DNA from: DATLZB01 sp035574175
GTDB taxonomy: Bacteria; Pseudomonadota; Alphaproteobacteria; Rhizobiales; Hyphomicrobiaceae
Reading direction: 5' to 3'
DNA length: 13,879 nucleotides
NCBI GenBank assembly: GCA_035574175.1
Contig: DATLZB010000223.1
Coordinates: forward strand, 1 to 13,879
Position numbers and translations under genes: made by a program
Notes under the pieces: generated by a model
Databases searched by the model: none
Told to the model about the DNA's origin: nothing
Seen by the model: only the letters and a program-made list of their open reading frames with translations
In this document: positions 1 to 7,622 of the stretch, one piece after another
Layout of the letters: every line of letters begins with the position of its first letter
Position numbering within the stretch: position 1 is the stretch's first letter

Positions 1-2985
1 GCGGCGCTTGCGCTTGGGCGCGGTGCGGAAGAATCCGCGCCGCTGCAGCCGACGCTCCGACTTGCGGATCACGCGCAATAGCTGCAGCACGTCGCGCTCC
101 GTCATCGGCTCGCCGTAGTAGAAGCCCTGCGCGTACTCGCAGCCGATGGTCCTGAGGAAGGAAGCATCGCTGCGCGCTTCGACGCCTTCGGCCACCACCT
201 TCTTGCCGAGCTCGTGGGCGAGCGCCACGATCGAGCGCACGATCGCCATGCCGGCGGGATCGCTGTTGGCCGACTGCACCAGATCGCGGTCAATCTTGAC
301 CGTGTCGAAGGGGAACTTCTGGAGATAGGTCAGCGAGGAATAGCCGGTGCCGAAGTCGTCGAGCGAGAGCCCCGCTCCGGCGCTGCGCAGCCACTCGAGC
401 ACCTCCACCGCCTGCTCGGGGTTCTCCATCACCAGCGATTCGGTGATCTCCAGTCTGAGCGCGCCTGGCGGCACCACCGCACGGCCGACGATGTGCCTGA
501 TTTCTCGGATCAGGTCCTGCCGGAAGAGCTGCCGGCTCGAAACATTGACGCTGACGAACAGCGGTTTGTCCGCCCGTGGCAGCTCCTTGTGCCAGGGCGC
601 TGCATCCTCCACCGCCCGATTGAGCACGTATGAGCCGAGCCGCACGATGAGGTCGCTCTCCTCGGCGACCGGCACGAAGCTCGTCGGATTGAGCATGCCG
701 AGCCGCGGATGCTGCCAACGCACCAGCGCCTCGAAGCCGGCGAGCTCCTCGGTGGGCAGGTAGATGATCGGCTGATAGAGTACGCGGAGCTGCCCCGTCT
801 CGATCGCCTTGGCGAGCTCGTTCTCGATCGTCACTCGCTCATCGACTTCCTGGCGGTGCTCCGGTTTGAAGATCTCGATGCGGTCCGAGCCGCCGCGCTT
901 GGCCCGGTACATGGCGATTTCCGCTTCCTTGAGCAGCTCGTCTGCGGAGGCCTGCCCGTTGAAGACGGCAATTCCGATCGAGGCGGTGAGCACGATCTCG
1001 CGCCCGGAGATCCTGACCGGCGCCCGCAGGCTCGATCTGATTCCCTCGGCCAGTCTTGCGAGCTCCCGCGCATCGTGCTCGGGCATCAGCATCGCGGCGA
1101 ACTGATCGCCCGACAGTCTGGCGAGCGTGTCCTGCGGACCCAGGCGGTGCGCCAGGCGCCGCGCCACGGTGAGCAGCACGCTGTCGCCGGCGATGAGGCC
1201 CATGCTGGCGTTGACGCCCTTGAACCGGTCGATGTCGATCAGCATCACCGTGGGTCTGACCTGCGGCTCCGTCTTGGCCCGGCCCACCGCCACGCCGAGC
1301 CGATCGAGGAACAGCTCGCGGTTGGGCAACCCCGTCAGGCTGTCGTGCACGGCATCGTGCATGAGCCGCTCGTGTGCGCGCTTGGATTCGGTCACGTCGC
1401 GCATCAGCCCGACGCAACGCAGCGTCCTGCGGTCCGCCACCGGCACCGTCGCCGCATCGAGATCGAACCAGCGGAAGGTATTGTCGATGTGGCGCATGCG
1501 GAAGTTGGTGTGCAACTCGCCGCCGCCCCGTTCCTGGAGCGACCACAGTAGGACCCGGAACCGCTCGCGGTCCGCCGGGTGCAGGTGGGCGGCGAACTGA
1601 TCGACCTTGGTCGACAGCTCCCCCGCCTTCAGGCCCAGCGTCGCCTCCACGATCGGGCTCACCTTGATCTCCTGGCGGCGGGCGTGCCACTCCCACACCG
1701 CCACCCCGGCGCAGTCGATCGCCTGCGACCGCAACTGCTGTTCGCTGGGCGCCACGCCGTAAAGCGGCTCGAAAGCGCGGAAGGCGAACTGCGTCATGGT
1801 GAAGCCCATCAGCACCAGGATCAGCACCAGCCCGGCGACAAGGCCCGAGACGACGATGTCGCCGGAGAGCTGCCCGGTGAGCGTGAGGCTCGCGGCGAAC
1901 ACCCAGACCAGGAACAGGATCCAGGTCGGGATCAGCGACAGCGCACGGTCCTGGCCGCGCAGCGCCAGGAACAGCATGAGCAGCCCGCCGACACAGCCGA
2001 TGGCGGCGAACGAAGCCCGCGCGAAGGTCGCTGCGAGGCGTGCATCGATCACCGCGATGGCGATTAGCGAAAGTTGGGCCACCACCCAGACCCCGACGAG
2101 CATACGCACAAAGCCGTTCCATGCGCCGAGCCTGAGGAAGACGTGGAGGAACAGCAGGAAGCTCGCCGCCATCGCCGACTCGGTGGCCGCGCGGTAGATC
2201 GCGTTGTCCTCGGGCCGCAGCTGGAAGAGCTTGTGCCAGAAGCCGAAATCGACGCACAGGTAGGCCAGAACGCACCATGCCACGAGCGCCGCGGTGGGAA
2301 AGATCGCCTTATGGTTGGCGGCGAACATGGCGGTCAGGAAGATGCCGAGCACGCCGGTGATGCCGAGCATGATCCCGTTGAAGAGCTGCCGGTCGCGCAC
2401 CTTGATCTCGTACTCGATCGGCTTCCACAGGAAGATGCGGGCGAAGCGGTCGGAAGCGAGCTCGGCGGCGTAGGTGATGGTCTGCCCCGGCTCGAGCGTG
2501 ATGCGGAAGATGTCGGCCCGGTCGCTCTTGATGCGCTCGGGCAGGAAGCCCAACGAGGGAGTGACCGCCTCAATGCGCTTTGCGTCGAGATCGGGCCAGA
2601 TCACGCCGGAGCCGATCACCGTGTAGCGCTCTGCCGTCAGCCACCGCTCGATCGGTCGGTCGCTCGGGTTGTGCAGCGCGAACACCATCCAATTGGGGCT
2701 GAGTCCCGCTGTGGAGGCGCGCACCGACATGCGGCCGGCTGCGCTGCTGGCGTCGGCCGCGGTTTCGACCTGCAGGCTGTCGCCGCGGCCCTCGATCAGC
2801 TCGCCCAGGTCCGTGATTTCGATCCGGTCGAGGTCGGGGGCGACCGTGATCGCTTTGAGCGCCGCCGCCGGCTGCGCACCGAGCGCAAGCGCAAGCCACA
2901 TGCAAGCGATCGCCAAGGCGAGCCGGCTGGCGGCGCGCCGTTCGCGTTGCCGGCCCGCGCTTGGCCCTTCGCTTGCGAAGGTCAT
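1..2985 (-). CDS. 7TM-PAS-GGDEF-EAL cyclic-di-GMP signalling protein (3' end off window)
   Basis: Membrane-bound c-di-GMP enzyme, probably a phosphodiesterase. The frame is open for 995 codons from the ATG at 2985 to base 1 with no stop seen. In order: a signal peptide (about residues 18-39); a periplasmic beta-rich region to about 195; seven hydrophobic segments (about 198-405), together resembling 7TMR-DISM sensors; a PAS domain (about 415-535); GGDEF (about 545-705); EAL (about 725-980); and a very basic tail ending APKRKRR. The GGDEF site is degenerate: it reads SGDQF (625-629), with the catalytic Glu replaced by Gln, although DSLTGLPNRE and IDIDRFK are kept. The EAL site looks complete: EAL at 752-754, NVS, ITES, DDFGTG, KID and VVAEGVE. 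Known for such pairs: a dead GGDEF can bind GTP and control the EAL; that is inference here. The ATG overlaps the acetyltransferase stop (ATGA), which fixes the start. The basic tail suggests the end is near. Confidence 0.93.
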   Translation of the reverse strand, partial: MTFASEGPSAGRQRERRAASRLALAIACMWLALALGAQPAAALKAITVAPDLDRIEITDLGELIEGRGDSLQVETAADASSAAGRMSVRASTAGLSPNWMVFALHNPSDRPIERWLTAERYTVIGSGVIWPDLDAKRIEAVTPSLGFLPERIKSDRADIFRITLEPGQTITYAAELASDRFARIFLWKPIEYEIKVRDRQLFNGIMLGITGVLGIFLTAMFAANHKAIFPTAALVAWCVLAYLCVDFGFWHKLFQLRPEDNAIYRAATESAMAASFLLFLHVFLRLGAWNGFVRMLVGVWVVAQLSLIAIAVIDARLAATFARASFAAIGCVGGLLMLFLALRGQDRALSLIPTWILFLVWVFAASLTLTGQLSGDIVVSGLVAGLVLILVLMGFTMTQFAFRAFEPLYGVAPSEQQLRSQAIDCAGVAVWEWHARRQEIKVSPIVEATLGLKAGELSTKVDQFAAHLHPADRERFRVLLWSLQERGGGELHTNFRMRHIDNTFRWFDLDAATVPVADRRTLRCVGLMRDVTESKRAHERLMHDAVHDSLTGLPNRELFLDRLGVAVGRAKTEPQVRPTVMLIDIDRFKGVNASMGLIAGDSVLLTVARRLAHRLGPQDTLARLSGDQFAAMLMPEHDARELARLAEGIRSSLRAPVRISGREIVLTASIGIAVFNGQASADELLKEAEIAMYRAKRGGSDRIEIFKPEHRQEVDERVTIENELAKAIETGQLRVLYQPIIYLPTEELAGFEALVRWQHPRLGMLNPTSFVPVAEESDLIVRLGSYVLNRAVEDAAPWHKELPRADKPLFVSVNVSSRQLFRQDLIREIRHIVGRAVVPPGALRLEITESLVMENPEQAVEVLEWLRSAGAGLSLDDFGTGYSSLTYLQKFPFDTVKIDRDLVQSANSDPAGMAIVRSIVALAHELGKKVVAEGVEARSDASFLRTIGCEYAQGFYYGEPMTERDVLQLLRVIRKSERRLQRRGFFRTAPKRKRR

Positions 2986-3587
2986 CGGCAGACGCGCTCC
3001 CCAAAGCCTATTTCGTCGCTCAGTCTGGCGAACAGCACATGGTCCTGCCAGACGCCGTTGATCTTGAGATATTGGCGCGCGAAGCCCTCTCGCTTGAAGC
3101 CGTTCCTCTCGAGCACGCGGATCGAGGCGAAGTTGTCCGGCAGACAGGCCGCCTCGATGCGATGGAGGCGAAGGTCCTCGAAGGCGACAGGCAAGAGCAG
3201 GCGCACGGCCTCGGTCATGTACCCTTGCCCGACGTGGTTGACGCCGAGCCAGTAGCCGAGCGAGGCCGACTGTGAGACGCCGCGCCGGACGTTGCTCAGG
3301 GTGAGGCCGCCGAGCAGAGTGTCGTCACCCGCCCGAAAGAGAAAGAACGCATAGCCGAGGTCCTCCCGCTGCTCGCGCTGGTAATGGCGCAGCCGGCGGC
3401 GGAAAGCGGCGCGCGACAGCTCATCCCGCCCCCACTGCGGCTCCCAGGGCGTGAGGTGTTCCCGGCTCAGCGCCCTGAGCTGTGCCCATTCGGCATAGTC
3501 GCTCATCTGGGGCGGCCTGAGCCACAGTCCGCGGCCGCGGATGTGAGGGCTGTATTCGCTTCCGATGCCGGACCTCAGGAAGGCCAT
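2982..3587 (-). CDS. RimJ/RimL-type GNAT N-acetyltransferase
   Basis: A GNAT-fold acetyltransferase of 201 residues that would move acetyl from acetyl-CoA to an amine. The substrate is not readable; the closest characterised relatives, RimJ and RimL, modify ribosomal protein N-termini. Seen: the N-terminal LRPPQMSDYAEW stretch typical of the family, the acetyl-CoA loop HVGQGYMTEA (118-127), and the C-terminal N-x-x-S-x-x-V-L-E-x-x-G-F segment (152-164). The ATG at 3587 is preferred over an in-frame upstream ATG at 3644 because GGGGAGG sits about 9 nt before it, while the upstream codon has no ribosome binding site and would lie deep in the peptidase gene. The gene overlaps the M16 peptidase 3' end by 13 bp, and its TGA overlaps the next ATG, so all are likely co-translated. 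Confidence 0.88.
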   Translation of the reverse strand: MAFLRSGIGSEYSPHIRGRGLWLRPPQMSDYAEWAQLRALSREHLTPWEPQWGRDELSRAAFRRRLRHYQREQREDLGYAFFLFRAGDDTLLGGLTLSNVRRGVSQSASLGYWLGVNHVGQGYMTEAVRLLLPVAFEDLRLHRIEAACLPDNFASIRVLERNGFKREGFARQYLKINGVWQDHVLFARLSDEIGFGERVCR

Positions 3588-4876
3588 GCGCTCGCTGCCT
3601 CCCCTCTGGCGCGCTCGAGCAGCCGCTGTGCCTGCGCCGCCCATTTCGTCGAGCGCTGGCCGGCGCCGACCACCGCGACCGACGGTGCAGCGCTGCGGAT
3701 CATGCGCTCGGCCACGGCGCGGACGTCTTCGGCGCTGACCGCATCGACACGCTCGATCAGCTCCTTGGGCGACAGCAACCGGTCGTAGGCCAGGAGCTGG
3801 CGCGCCATCTGCTCAGCGCGCGCCGCCGAGCTTTCCAGGTTCATGAGCAGACCGGCTTTGAGCTGCGCCTTTGCCCGGGCCACCTCGCCGGCCTCAGGCA
3901 GCGTATCGGCCGCCCGCTCGACCTCGTGGACCACCACCTCGATGAGCTCGCCCATCATCTCCGCCCCTGTCGCCGCATGGACCGCGAACATGCCCCCATC
4001 GGACAGGCCCCATGCGGATGAGTAGATCGCGTAACAAAGACCTCGGTTCTCACGCACCTCCTGAAACAGCCGCGAGGACATGCCGCCGCCCATCAGACCG
4101 GAGAAGACCTGGGCGGTGAGGTAGTCGGGCTCCCGGTAGGAAGGCCCCTTGAAGCCGAGTACCAGGTGGCTTTGCTCGAACGGCTTCGCGGACGACCGGA
4201 CCCCGCCGATATACCTTGCGGGCGGCCCGTCCTGTCCCCGGCCACCATTGAGGCTCCCAAATAGGGCTTCAGCGTGGCGAACCAGGGTTTCGTGGTCGAT
4301 GGCGCCGGCCGCCGACAGCACCATGCGGGAAGCCACGTACTGCCGGTCGAGGAACGCGCGCAGCTCGGCGGCCCCCAGGCGGGCGACGCTTGCCGGCGTA
4401 CCGATCACCGGCCGCCCGACCGGCTGGCCGGTAAACGCGGCATCCTGCACCAGCTCGTAGGCGAGTTCGTCCGGGCTGTCCTTGATGCTGGCGATCTCCT
4501 GCAGGATCACCTCGCGCTCGCGCTCGAGCTCTGCTGCGGCGTAGCTTGAGTGCTGGAGGATGTCGGCCAGGATGTCGAGTGCCACGCCCTCATCGCCCTT
4601 GAGCACGCGCGAGAAATAGGCCGTCATCTCGAGGCTGGTCGCGGCGTTGAGTTCCCCGCCCACCTCTTCGATCTCCTCCGCGATGGCCCTGGCCGATCGG
4701 CGGGCAGTGCCCTTGAAGGCCATGTGCTCCAGCAGGTGGGAGATTCCGTTGAGCGCCTCGCTCTCGTGGCGTGCACCGGCCGCCACCCAAACCCCAAGGG
4801 AGACCGTCTCGAGCTGCGGCATGGCGTGTGAGACGACCCTGAGGCCATTCGCCAACGTGGTGATCTCTGGGTTCAC
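3575..4876 (-). CDS. M16 family zinc metallopeptidase (processing-peptidase-like)
   Basis: A 433-residue insulinase/M16 endopeptidase, the bacterial relative of mitochondrial processing peptidase beta. Seen: the inverted zinc motif HLLEH (47-51) inside GISHLLEHMAFKGT, and the third ligand E127 in REREVILQE at the expected distance of 76 residues. The C-terminal half has the R-x-Y region (FQEVRENRGLCYAIYS) of the inactive-like second domain. There is no signal peptide, so it is probably cytoplasmic. The catalytic residues are all present, so it should be active; the substrate is unknown. The start is GTG at 4876: its GTGA overlaps the thrC stop, and GGGAG lies 8 nt upstream. M16 peptidases next to thrC are common in alphaproteobacteria, from general knowledge; no functional link to threonine synthesis is established. 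Confidence 0.92.
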   Translation of the reverse strand: MNPEITTLANGLRVVSHAMPQLETVSLGVWVAAGARHESEALNGISHLLEHMAFKGTARRSARAIAEEIEEVGGELNAATSLEMTAYFSRVLKGDEGVALDILADILQHSSYAAAELEREREVILQEIASIKDSPDELAYELVQDAAFTGQPVGRPVIGTPASVARLGAAELRAFLDRQYVASRMVLSAAGAIDHETLVRHAEALFGSLNGGRGQDGPPARYIGGVRSSAKPFEQSHLVLGFKGPSYREPDYLTAQVFSGLMGGGMSSRLFQEVRENRGLCYAIYSSAWGLSDGGMFAVHAATGAEMMGELIEVVVHEVERAADTLPEAGEVARAKAQLKAGLLMNLESSAARAEQMARQLLAYDRLLSPKELIERVDAVSAEDVRAVAERMIRSAAPSVAVVGAGQRSTKWAAQAQRLLERARGEAASAWPS

Positions 4877-6279
4877 CTCGACGTCTCCCTTGCTGCGCGC
4901 ACGCGCTCTTCGATGTGGCGCTCGATCGGTGTGAGCTCCGCCGGCAGCACCGTTAAGCGCTCCCGATCGGTCATCAACTTCGCGAGTCTGGCGGGAAGCT
5001 CGACTTCCTCCCCGCAGATGGTGCGCATCGCCTGGGGAAACTTGGCCGGATGCGCCGTCGCCAGCACGACGCGGGGCGACCGACCTTTCGCCAGGGCTTT
5101 CTCGGCCGCCACCATGCCGCAGGCGGTATGCGGGTCCATGAGGTAGCCGCTCTCCTTGCGCACCCTTCTTATGGCGGCGGCCACCTCCGCCTCCGACGCC
5201 GCTGCCGCCGCGAAATCGCGGCGCATGGCCCCGTGCGCTGCACCCATCTCGAAGCGGCGGCTTTGCGCGAGCGCGCCCATCTGCGCGCGCACCACTTCAG
5301 GGTCGCGGCCCTGGGCCTCGAACAGATAGCGCTCGAAGTTGGAGGAAACCTGAATGTCCATGGATGGCGAAGAGGTCTGCACCACCTCGCGCATCTCGTA
5401 GACGCCGCTCTCGAAGGCGCGCGGCAGAATGTCGTTGCTGTTCGACGCGATGGCGAGCTGCTCGACCGGCAGGCCCATGCGCCGGGCTGAATAGCCGGCG
5501 AAGACGTCGCCGAAGTTGCCGGTGGGCACCGAGAAGCTGACCCGACGCTCAGGCGCGCCGAGCGCCACCGCGGCGGCGAAGTAGTAGGCCGTTTGTGCAA
5601 CGATCCGCGCCCAGTTGATGGAATTGGCTGCCGTCAACCGTACCCGCTCCTTGAACGAACGGTGCGCGAACATGGCTTTCACGAGGGCTTGGCAGTCGTC
5701 GAACGTGCCTTTGACGGCGATGGCATGAACGTTGTCGTCCTCGACCGTCGTCATCATCCTGCGCTGCACGTCCGAGATGCGCCCGTCGGGGAACAGCACC
5801 ACCACATCGAGATGCTTCGATCCGCGAAAGGCGGCAACCGCCGCGCCGCCCGTATCTCCGGAGGTGGCCGAGATGACGGTCGCGCGCTCTCCGCGCCGCC
5901 CGAGCGCGGCGTCCATCATGCGGGCCAACAGCTGCATTGCCACGTCCTTGAAGGCGAGCGTCGGCCCGTGGAACAGCTCCAGTACCCAGATGTCGGGGCC
6001 GATCTGCACGAGTGGGGTCACCGCCGCATGGCCGAAGCCAGAGTACGCGGCGCGAATCATGTCCAGCAGCGCTCCTGAAGCGGGCCAGTCCGCGAACGGG
6101 GCAAGCACCTCGGCCGCAACCTCGGCGAACGGCTTGCCGGCGAAAGAGGCAATGGTCCCGGGCGCAAGGGCAGGCCAAGCTTGCGGCACGTAGAGCCCGC
6201 CGTCCGCTGCCAATCCGCCCAGCAGCACCTCCTCGAAGTTGAGTGGTGGGGCGTTCCCTCTGGTCGAAATATACCTCAC
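4873..6279 (-). CDS. thrC: Threonine synthase
   Basis: A PLP-dependent enzyme that converts O-phospho-L-homoserine to L-threonine and phosphate, the last step of threonine synthesis in the cytoplasm. It is 468 residues, fitting the long form found in enteric bacteria and fungi. Seen: the canonical N-terminus MRYISTRG; the PLP lysine K111 in TLAFKDVAMQ; the phosphate-binding loop SGDTGG (139-144); and VPTGNFGDVFAGY, a typical substrate-site segment. The start is GTG at 6279; it is the only codon that gives the conserved N-terminus, and no in-frame start lies just upstream. There is no spaced Shine-Dalgarno: GGGGCG abuts the GTG, with CATAAT directly before it. The stop overlaps the M16 gene start, so thrC heads the overlapping four-gene unit. 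Confidence 0.97.
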   Translation of the reverse strand: MRYISTRGNAPPLNFEEVLLGGLAADGGLYVPQAWPALAPGTIASFAGKPFAEVAAEVLAPFADWPASGALLDMIRAAYSGFGHAAVTPLVQIGPDIWVLELFHGPTLAFKDVAMQLLARMMDAALGRRGERATVISATSGDTGGAAVAAFRGSKHLDVVVLFPDGRISDVQRRMMTTVEDDNVHAIAVKGTFDDCQALVKAMFAHRSFKERVRLTAANSINWARIVAQTAYYFAAAVALGAPERRVSFSVPTGNFGDVFAGYSARRMGLPVEQLAIASNSNDILPRAFESGVYEMREVVQTSSPSMDIQVSSNFERYLFEAQGRDPEVVRAQMGALAQSRRFEMGAAHGAMRRDFAAAAASEAEVAAAIRRVRKESGYLMDPHTACGMVAAEKALAKGRSPRVVLATAHPAKFPQAMRTICGEEVELPARLAKLMTDRERLTVLPAELTPIERHIEERVRAARETSR

Positions 6280-6375
6280 CGCCCCATTATGCTCGCAAAG
6301 AGTGATTGGTATCCGGCGCTGGCTCGGTTAGTAGAACGCGCCGGGCTCCCGAACAAGCCGCGACCTTGGAAACCC
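6280..6375. other. SURF1-thrC intergenic region with a weak hairpin
   Basis: This is 96 bp without a gene. It holds a 7-bp inverted repeat, CCGGCGC (6313-6319) with GCGCCGG (6338-6344), around an 18-nt loop. No T-run follows on either strand, so it is not a clear terminator. The candidate thrC -10 box lies at the thrC-proximal end. Confidence 0.4.
6286..6291 (-). promoter_or_regulatory. Candidate -10 box for a leaderless thrC mRNA
   Basis: CATAAT matches the sigma-70 -10 consensus at 5 of 6 bases and ends 6 nt before the thrC GTG, which places the expected transcription start on the start codon. No good -35 hexamer is present at 16-18 nt (GGATAC is the 17-nt candidate). The lack of a spaced ribosome binding site fits a leaderless transcript, but this is inference from spacing alone. 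Confidence 0.35.
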
Positions 6376-7146
6376 TCAGTGGGAAGGCCGTCTCGCGGAC
6401 GGTTGTCCGGCCCCATCTCTGAGCCGGCTTAAGGCGAAGGCCGCGAACACTGCCGCGAGCGCCACCGCAAGCCCGAACCAGGTCAGGGCATACTCGAGGT
6501 GACGGTTGGGCAGGTTAAGGCGGGTGGTGCCGCCTTTGGGCCAGCCGCCGGGATTGCCGGGCTCGGCGACGGCGTCGAGGAAGAAAGGTGCCGGGCGAAA
6601 CCCGTCCGTTGGGTCGCTGACGGCAGCCAGCATGCCGGCATGGTCGGGCCAGAAATGCAGCCTTTGCGCGGGATCGCCGGCGGGGATGAACCAGTTTTTT
6701 TCGGTCGGCAACCGCACCAGCCCGATGACCTCCTTCTCTCCCGCCTCCTGATCCACAGAGCGCCGATCAGGGGATTTCAGTGCTTCGGGGACAAACCCGC
6801 GGTTGACGAGCACGAGCCACCCGTCCTGGGTCTTGAGCGGCGTATAGACGTGGTAACCGGGTCCATCCTTACCGGGCACATAAACGTAGCTTTCACGGTC
6901 GTGGAGGAAGCGCCCCCTGGCACGTACCCGCACGTATTCGGCGTCCCCGCTGCGCCGCCAGGCCTCAACGGCCTCAGCCAGCGGCACGGGCTTGGCTGTC
7001 ACCCGCGCTTCGATTTTAGCCATCAGGTCAAGTTTCCACGCGCGCCTCTCAAGCTGCCACCAGCCCAGTCCGACCAGTGTCGCAGCACCGGCCGCAGCGA
7101 AGAGTGCCGGCCAGATTAGTCCCATCTCGTTGAGACGGCGCAGCAT
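6376..7146 (-). CDS. surf1: SURF1 family cytochrome c oxidase assembly protein
   Basis: An inner-membrane assembly factor for heme-copper cytochrome c oxidase, thought to help insert heme a into subunit I. It is 256 residues from the ATG at 7146. Seen: the usual two-helix layout, with an N-terminal membrane helix followed by GWWQLERR, a periplasmic domain with RGRF, WLVLVNRGFVP and PFFLDA, then NRHLEYALTWFGLA leading into a C-terminal helix. The start is uncertain: the ATG at 7125 would drop seven residues (MLRRLNE) and neither codon has a strong ribosome binding site. It begins 14 bp after the DUF983 stop. The same reading frame stays open through DUF983 and into tilS, but that extension does not look like protein. 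No oxidase subunit genes are in the window. Confidence 0.93.
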   Translation of the reverse strand: MLRRLNEMGLIWPALFAAAGAATLVGLGWWQLERRAWKLDLMAKIEARVTAKPVPLAEAVEAWRRSGDAEYVRVRARGRFLHDRESYVYVPGKDGPGYHVYTPLKTQDGWLVLVNRGFVPEALKSPDRRSVDQEAGEKEVIGLVRLPTEKNWFIPAGDPAQRLHFWPDHAGMLAAVSDPTDGFRPAPFFLDAVAEPGNPGGWPKGGTTRLNLPNRHLEYALTWFGLAVALAAVFAAFALSRLRDGAGQPSARRPSH

Positions 7147-7160
7147 CCGCCTGGAACGAC

Positions 7161-7541
7161 TCAATCCTGGACCAGCCGGCCTTCTTCGGCCTTGTGCTTG
7201 AACTGGAGAGCAACCAACGTCGCCTTCATGGGGCGCAAGAGGCCGATGGCCAGCAACAAGGTGATCGGCGCCCAGATCAGCACGTGCGCCCACAGTGGCG
7301 GGTGCAAGGCGAACTCGACAAGGAGGGCCAACCCGAGCACCACGAACCCGAGCACAAGGATCGCAAAAACAGCCGGGCCGTCGCCGGTATCGACGAACCT
7401 GTAATCGAGGCCGCAGCATGCGCATCGCTGGCGGACGACGAGCGTAAGGCCTGGCTCGAACAGCGCACCCACCCCGCAACGCGGACAGCGGCAGGCAAGA
7501 CCTGCGCGCAACGCCGATATCGGGGAAGCCTCCACGCTCAT
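7161..7541 (-). CDS. DUF983 zinc-ribbon membrane protein
   Basis: A small 126-residue membrane protein of the DUF983 family. Seen: an N-terminal zinc ribbon with CPRC (19-22) and C40-x-x-C43, an extra Cys at 17 and 42, the family segment LDYRFVDTGDGPAVF, two hydrophobic helices (about 57-79 and 83-102), and the typical HKAEEGRL end. Its biochemical function is not established. In alphaproteobacteria this family usually lies between coxC and SURF1, so a role in oxidase biogenesis is inferred from context. The ATG at 7541 has no visible Shine-Dalgarno, and a -10-like hexamer sits 6 nt before it. It lies 81 bp after tilS and 14 bp before SURF1, with which it is probably co-transcribed. Confidence 0.9.
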   Translation of the reverse strand: MSVEASPISALRAGLACRCPRCGVGALFEPGLTLVVRQRCACCGLDYRFVDTGDGPAVFAILVLGFVVLGLALLVEFALHPPLWAHVLIWAPITLLLAIGLLRPMKATLVALQFKHKAEEGRLVQD

Positions 7542-7547
7542 TGCCGG

Positions 7548-7576
7548 AATATGCGACCCGCCCCCCGGGGCGACAA
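7548..7576 (-). promoter_or_regulatory. Candidate sigma-70 promoter of the DUF983-SURF1 unit
   Basis: TTGTCG (7571-7576) and CATATT (7548-7553) are separated by exactly 17 nt; each matches 4 of 6 consensus bases. The -10 box ends 6 nt before the ATG at 7541, which would put the transcription start on the start codon and give a leaderless mRNA. The spacer is unusually GC-rich and contains the palindrome CGCCCCGGGGGGCG, which might be a protein site or a chance result of base composition. This is a prediction by pattern only. Confidence 0.4.
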
Positions 7577-7622
7577 GGGCGGCCGTCTGCGATGAATTGG
7601 CCCGCAGGTGGGTGATCTTGGC

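Noticed and set aside
839..2278. 479-codon minus-strand open frame inside the EAL gene
   Set aside because: Out of frame with the PAS-GGDEF-EAL protein, whose motifs run continuously from 2985 to 1; the alternative is Arg/Gly/Ala-rich noise.
2074..3255. 393-codon plus-strand open frame
   Set aside because: Antisense to the EAL protein and acetyltransferase; composition is His/Arg/Asp-rich with no recognisable motif.
3588..3644. Upstream start for the acetyltransferase, adding 19 residues
   Set aside because: No ribosome binding site at 3644, Arg/Ala/Gly-rich extension, and a strong GGGGAGG serves the ATG at 3587.
6301..6360. Possible tRNA-like segment with GGTTAGTAGAAC
   Set aside because: No acceptor stem, anticodon arm or CCA-compatible fold could be made; the resemblance is limited to a few bases.
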